Source of the DNA: Doris montereyensis
Taxonomy: Eukaryota; Mollusca; Gastropoda; Nudibranchia; Dorididae
NCBI GenBank assembly: GCA_037039925.1
Contig: JAXRKP010000149.1
Span: forward strand, 388,501 to 452,500
Reading direction: 5' to 3'
Length of the DNA stretch: 64,000 nucleotides
Shown: positions 57,790 through 64,000 of the stretch, piece by piece
How the letters are laid out: every line of letters starts with the position of its first letter
How positions within the stretch are numbered: the stretch's first letter is position 1
Made by a program: the position numbers and the translations under genes
The notes under the pieces: generated by a model
Database searches by the model: none
Told to the model about the DNA's origin: nothing
What the model saw: only the letters and a program-made list of their open reading frames with translations

Positions 57790-60700
57790 TTAATGTACTA
57801 CCATGGCAAATTTGTAACACTGAAATAGTTTCTAATTCTAAGGTATATATATATATATACATACCTTGTAATATGATTGATCATTTCATCAATGACGTCT
57901 TCAGAGGACAAAGCAAAGTATCTATTTTGTTGTAATTATGCAATCCCATCGCCATCTATGTCGTTTTAAAATTATTATTTGTTACATTATTTTATTTATT
58001 TGTGTACATTAAATGATTACTTTAGCATTATTTTACAGCCTTCACTATTTAAAGTAAATTATAATGATTACAGTATGATCCTAATCAAACTCAATGTCTT
58101 TAGAAAATATCATAGGTTTATAAATTGTTGTCCATTGCATATTTATTAAGAAGAAAAAAATTAAAAGAAAATCTCCATTCACATATATACTGGTTTATAT
58201 AAATTTATATCGTTTGGAAAAGAGCAAAGTTTACTTTAAACTTTGTGAGGATGACAAGTTTAATAAGATCATTAGGTTTATCATGAAAATCATGCTTTTC
58301 ATAATTTACAAAAGACATGGGAACAAAGTTGTATGAGAAATCTTTTTTTTATACAATTTTTTGTATTTTTATGGAAACCCAACTTGAAACACAGGATATG
58401 ATAATACGGTGTCCCATAAGTTGTTATTAACTTCCACTGTCTCACATACATTTATATTTTTCACAAGGTTTGTTTTCCTCTTTGAATATGTTTAGAGAGG
58501 GCGTGTTTGTTGAAGAGAACAAAGAGTAAAAAGAAGAAAAAAAATGCAACAAGAGTGTCTCTAACACATATTACGCTATCTTTTCTAATGAGAATTAATT
58601 TTTTCTTACTTGCATATTACTCTTCATGACTGATGTTTGAAAGTTCTACTCTTTTGCCTTGTACTATACTGCACCTAGTCGAATTAAAGTATATTGATAC
58701 GGTTTAACTACTTATGTACGATAATTTAGATATGTACATTATGTGGTTGTTGAAGATGGCAGTGATGGTGTGTAAATTTTGACTTGCATTAAGTTATATT
58801 AATCAAAAGGTATCTTGTCAATTTCAATAGGCCTGGTCTGTCCTTTCCTTTATTTGTTTGTCATAAAGTGTGTAGTTTTCTTTTTTGTTTTTGTTTTATT
58901 TATATTAATATATCTATATATACTAGCTGAAGTTTCAAGACCTAATTCCCAAAGCATCACTTACAGTGTTTGCAGTGTGCCATGAGCAATACAATTTATA
59001 GTGATACTATATGTGTACCGGTAAAATGTTGCTTATTCACTTCAGTAAAACAACATATCTTTGTTGTAGCCATAGTGTCCAGATGGAAAAATACATGTAG
59101 ATTTTCTTAACTAAAGGCCCATTTGAATTAACAACTGATAATTATACAATTTGTAATGAACAGTCGGGAAAAGAGGGATTCAACACTCATGTATTCTTTT
59201 TATAAATTGTTTATCACATCTCTGCGGTATTATCATTGCACATGGTTTGTTTTCTCCTTCTGTCATATCTTGTAGCTTAAATGTTGACATAATGCATGCA
59301 CATTGTGGGTGAAACTGTCTAAACACATAAGTCCACCTGATGTAATTTTTCAGGTGAAGCAAAAACGTTGTAATTCATTGAATAGGAATGCAAACACTAT
59401 GCCATACTTTTTGGCAGTAAAACAAATTTTTATTCAGATTATATGTGTAAAATGTGCTTTTCTATCGGTTCTTCAAAGCCTCTAATATTCATAAAGATAT
59501 GAAAGAAGCATGCATGCATTTGATCATTGTGAGGAAAAATCTCATATCCCATATATCATGGACAGGCGTTTAGACAGTTTCACTGATGATGTTCCTGTTT
59601 TCGTATTTGTAAGCTATAATGAAGACAGAGATTCCTTATCAATACAATACGTATCACAATCTGTGTGAAATTTGAAGAAAAAATTTAACAATGTTTTTGA
59701 TATACATAAGAACACATGTACATGTATTAATAATTGTCCTCAGTATATATATGCATTATGTTGGATTTACAAGATAAAAGACATTTCTCTCTGGAGTGTG
59801 TATGCCTGTATTTGCATCAAGATCTAATTTGTCATAGAGACAACAATTGCATTTATCATAATATGTCAAACATGACAAAACACCATTTTGTCCAAGTGGC
59901 AAACTAATCTTCTGACTAAAGTATTTGTCTATAAAACATGGATGTGTCTTGTTTGAATATATGGGTATGATTATATAACATGCATTAATTCAGTATTTAA
60001 GTGAAATGTCAGCCAAATAGAATAGGTGAAAAATATATTTCACTACTGTATAAATGTACTTAAAATCATAGTGTCCCCTCCTTAAAGTTAACTTGGCAAT
60101 ATTACTTTCAGTTTTATCAGTCTTGTTGTTTTTGTAGCATAAATCAAATTTGATAGAGACAAAGAGACTACTTGTTTCATTTCATGATGATTGCAATGAT
60201 CTCACATGGACGTCATGGCATCATAAAGTTTGCGTGTTAATTGTTTCTATGGAAAAAAATCCTGATTAAATCTATTTCCCTTTGGGGGGGGGGGGGAGGG
60301 GGATTCATTACAAGGATTTTCTTCCATTTTTATTCTCAATTAAGAGTATGATTTATGATTTGTTATTTTCTCAATCAATTTTATTTTACTTATTCATTTG
60401 ATTTATGTGTATTGTATGTTCAATAATTGTTTAAAAATTCACATTTTCTTCCTTAGAATCAATAAAATGTTAATTCAAATTGTTTATTAGTAATTAGTTT
60501 ATTATTCTTGGTTCATCAAGTTATCAAATGAACGTGCAAGATGCTTAAGGGATGTTATTAATAATTATGTTTATCTCGTTTTATTTTATGATAAGAAGAT
60601 TACAATTTTAAAATGATAGTTTTTATATGTCATTTTTAGTTCAGCTTACGATTTTGCATGAAAATTAGTTATAAAATGATGAGCTCATGCAGGATGTCTC

Positions 60701-60825
60701 TACCCTATGATATTATTATTACATGTGTTTCCAGTTGTTCCAATAAAATTAAAAATGAAATGGAAGAAATCAATGTTCAGTCTTGTATATTTTTGTCAAT
60801 ATGGGTGTTTTTGTTTTCTTTTCTT
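57790..60825. other. Gene-free AT-rich stretch
   Basis: No coding signal. Holds a short (TA)n at 57844-57860 and a G run at 60282-60302. Confidence 0.45.
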
Positions 60826-60828
60826 TCT

Positions 60829-61455
60829 TTCTTTATCAGTTCCCATTCTACCTTTCAGTGTATGGGTTCAGATGCCCGAGATGATCTTTCTCCAGGATGC
60901 CCTGTCCTGACATTTTCTGTTTCCTTTAAAAAAAGTTAAATTTCTATGCTTCAATGCCTCTTTTATATCGTTTTCCCACTTTCTTCGAGGTCTGCCTTTT
61001 GGTCTTTTACCTTGGGCTTTCTTTAGCACTGTATACTGATTTAGCTATTCTATTGTCATTCATTCTGTTTACATGCCCAAATCATCTCAATTAATTTGTT
61101 TCTATCTTAGTTTTCATGCCATCTGCTTTAGTTTGATCTCTTATTGTTGTGTTTCTGATTTTATCTCTTTTAGTTTTCCCTACTACTCTTCTTAGATATT
61201 TCATTTCAGCTGCCTGTACTCTACTGTATTCTCTACTGTCTTAAGTCCAAGTTTCGCTGCCATAGAGGAGAGTAGGACAATAAACTCTAATGTATATTTC
61301 CATTTTTTTGTTGTTGACAATTCTTGCTTACCTACAAATGCCTTTCCTAGATGGTTATATATTGCACTTGCCTTTTGGATTCTCTGGTTGATTTCTTCTT
61401 AGTTTTCCCTCTGAGTTAATAATTACTCCTAGGTAATTATAGCTTTGAACTTGTA
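60829..61455 (-). mobile_element. RTE-like LINE, 5'-truncated second copy
   Basis: Matches 33803-34440 at roughly 88-90%, from the GATAAAGAAAG-type 3' tail to the C-terminal domain of ORF2. Contains several frame-breaking indels. Same subfamily as the element in AKAP17A intron 3. Confidence 0.85.
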
Positions 61456-61979
61456 ATTTTTTATCATGTTTGTTTGTCTTTCAATCTTCTCGCTTTTATG
61501 TATCTATTATTATCTTTTTCTTTCTATTTTTCCGTCCTGTTTTGTAATGTTTCCATTACTGTATTATCTGTTAGCTCAATTCCAGAGGACGATGGTTGGG
61601 GATTGGTGCTGGTAGGTCCTTATTCTTTCCTTTCCCTCTTTCACTTACCTGTCATCTTCTTTTCTCTTACTTATTTCACACTGTAATCACCGCATTTGAA
61701 ACGAACAAAGCTCACTTCTGTGGTTCTTGCTGGGATGTGTTTTACTTTTTTACTTCATGATATATCTATTGATTTATTCCTGCTTTCCTTCTCTCTTTTT
61801 TCCTTCCTTTCTTGCCGCTTCTCAAAGGAACCATTGCCTTTTCATCTGTTCATGTATTTTCGTGGTACTTGCTGTCGTGTGCCTTCTATTTTTTCTCTCC
61901 TTATCATCTTCGTTAGCCTCTTCCACCAGTCATATAATCATTAATTGGATGCATGCGATCTATATCCTCCTTCTCCTCC

Positions 61980-62290
<311 letters not shown>

Positions 62291-62299
62291 TGTATATTC

Positions 62300-64000
62300 C
62301 TGAACTTTCACCTACCACAGGACCAAAGATTGTCTGCAGTCTATACCACCATGAGTCGTCAATATTTGGTTTGTTTGTTGTATCTTTGTCTTTCTTTTCA
62401 ACATACATTTTGCTTTGGGGTTTGTTTGTGCCTTTTGTTTTGGTTTTAGTTCTGCTCTCGGATGAGCAATTCTTTTTTATTTGTTATACTCACAAATATA
62501 AATAAGACTCCTTTTAGTCAAGCCTAGATGATGAACAGAAAGAATAGTTTTAGCTGAAAATATACAGCCTACCTACATGTAGCCTACATACTGAAAGACA
62601 CATTCTTAACTTGTCTCTTCCTCTCATTCCTATCTAGGTTAACACGTTGACTGACTACTCACTGTAATTTCACACCGGTAATAAATTGACTAAATCCCTC
62701 ACATATGTTATTATACATTACAGACATGGTTTGCAATTGGGTTTAATAACAATAGTGCATGTATTTTAGAATTAGAATAGAAATCAACTTGAGCTCATCG
62801 ACAATTTCAACGAGCAAAGTCTATTGTTACGGAAAGTACACTTCAATCGCTTGCCGTATCATTGACTGACTGCAGTTCATGTTGGATTTTTTTACAAAAA
62901 CCAAACTGATTCAAACTACACGTTTGCCAAGCCTCCAGACCACCCTATCTCCCCCCCCTTGTAAACAAAAAGAAACAACAGCAAAACGAAAAAATAGCCG
63001 ACACCTTATATATACATTTCCGGTCTCTTCTATAAATCACAGGGAGCTAAAATAAAGAAGACGATGTTCTAGATCTACTCATGTGAATTGCTGTCTCGAT
63101 TGTCAACATGCGACTTTTCGACTAAAGAAGACTCAAAGTTTGCATTGGGAAAAAAAAACCCAAATAAAAGGGTGCATTGCAGGCTGTAGAGTTTTAAAGA
63201 GAGGTTCTGATTTTCGATTGCCAACATTCAATTACAGGAAGCCATTAGTTTTAAAGTTGGGAATTTTCCAACAGCAAACGGATCAGGATTCACGTTCAAT
63301 AGAATCCAACGTTTAGATGATGTGGATTCAACTGCAAATAACAAAGAACTTAATCATATCTGGATAATCTTATCCGTCCGGTCGGGCTGGTAAAGGCCCT
63401 CAGCTCAAACAAGTCTCTTAATTTAGATCGTTTCTTGAATAAGACCTATGGCAATTACATCAAACATTGCTGTAATGAAAGTAAGACATGTCACATACAC
63501 ACGTGCAAAGGAATTATCTTCTAATTCTTATGAATGGCTTTGCCGTATACAGAGTCTTTGCCTTAGAGTTGCATAACTGTAGCTTGTCTTGAAATCAGAG
63601 ATTGAGATATGGCATGACTCAGACTTTGACTATCAATGGATTTGACCTATCTATGACCTTTCACTTGAGACTGCATGTCTTATATATTGTGCATTCCCAT
63701 CTGTCTACCAGTAACTGTTTAGTTTTTGAAAATGTACAAATAATGATATTCACTTCATATGTGCAACTTTTTAAAATCTTTTTTTTATATTACATCGTAT
63801 CGTGTTCTAGTTTTGCATATTTACTAAACACCTCATGTCGCAATATTTTAACGTAAAATAACCCCCCCCACCCCACCCCCAAAATCATTCATAAAACTAT
63901 TCATTTCACAAACAATGTTTCAAATGACGCATAGTATATTGCACATAAATAGAAAGTATAACCGCAACCCAAAACTCAAAATACATGCACCGCAAGATAA
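62300..64000. other. Gene-free stretch at the window end
   Basis: No gene recognised. A small frame at 63083-63316 has Cys/His residues but no finger spacing that convinces. C-rich run at 63862-63881. Confidence 0.4.

Noticed and set aside
63083..63316. 77-residue frame with Cys and His (possible THAP or zinc-finger remnant)
   Set aside because: Cys/His spacing does not fit a known finger and no neighbouring exon was found.

Overview
This window is eukaryotic. It shows protein-coding exons with GT-AG introns, AT-rich intergenic DNA, many microsatellites and many transposable-element remnants. Two of the three genes have recognisable animal relatives (TMEM232 and AKAP17A), so the source is a metazoan. 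The mix of RTE and L2/CR1-like LINEs, piggyBac, pogo-like and Merlin DNA elements, tRNA-derived SINEs and long AGATCTAGATCT-type low-complexity tracts suggests an invertebrate. A mollusc is my best guess, but I cannot prove it from this sequence.

Layout. 1-421: right end of a piggyBac-like remnant. 512-17819 (+): a TMEM232-like gene in about 16 coding exons. 17.8-25.6 kb: gene-free DNA with two TA-flanked CAGT-ended DNA elements, two SINEs and a 51-bp minisatellite. 25690-39202 (-): an AKAP17A (XE7/SFRS17A) orthologue in 10 coding exons. Its introns hold a piggyBac deletion derivative, a SINE and a nearly full-length RTE LINE. 39.2-46 kb: gene-free DNA with a decayed Merlin transposase, followed by a roughly 2-kb inverted-repeat (fold-back) structure. 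46120-53415 (+): a two-exon gene encoding an AT-hook protein with about nine C2H2 zinc fingers. 53.4-64 kb: gene-free DNA with an internally deleted L2/CR1-like LINE flanked by direct repeats of about 180 bp, a 5'-truncated RTE copy and a long (CT)n tract.

The three genes are not an operon and have no obvious shared function. TMEM232 is linked to sperm flagella and cilia. AKAP17A is a nuclear-speckle splicing regulator that anchors PKA. The zinc-finger protein is a presumed DNA-binding factor. All three carry many single-base frame breaks, often in homopolymers, while splice sites and protein similarity are preserved. This looks more like unpolished long-read sequence than decay of all three genes.

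The most unusual structures are the nested fold-back at about 42.9-45.0 kb, the L2-like LINE bracketed by long direct repeats, the tandem monomers at the 5' end of the RTE element, and three different TTAA-flanked piggyBac remnants. The two complete ones, and probably the third, keep only the acidic N-terminal part of a transposase. No bacterial-type system, CRISPR array or rRNA gene was seen.
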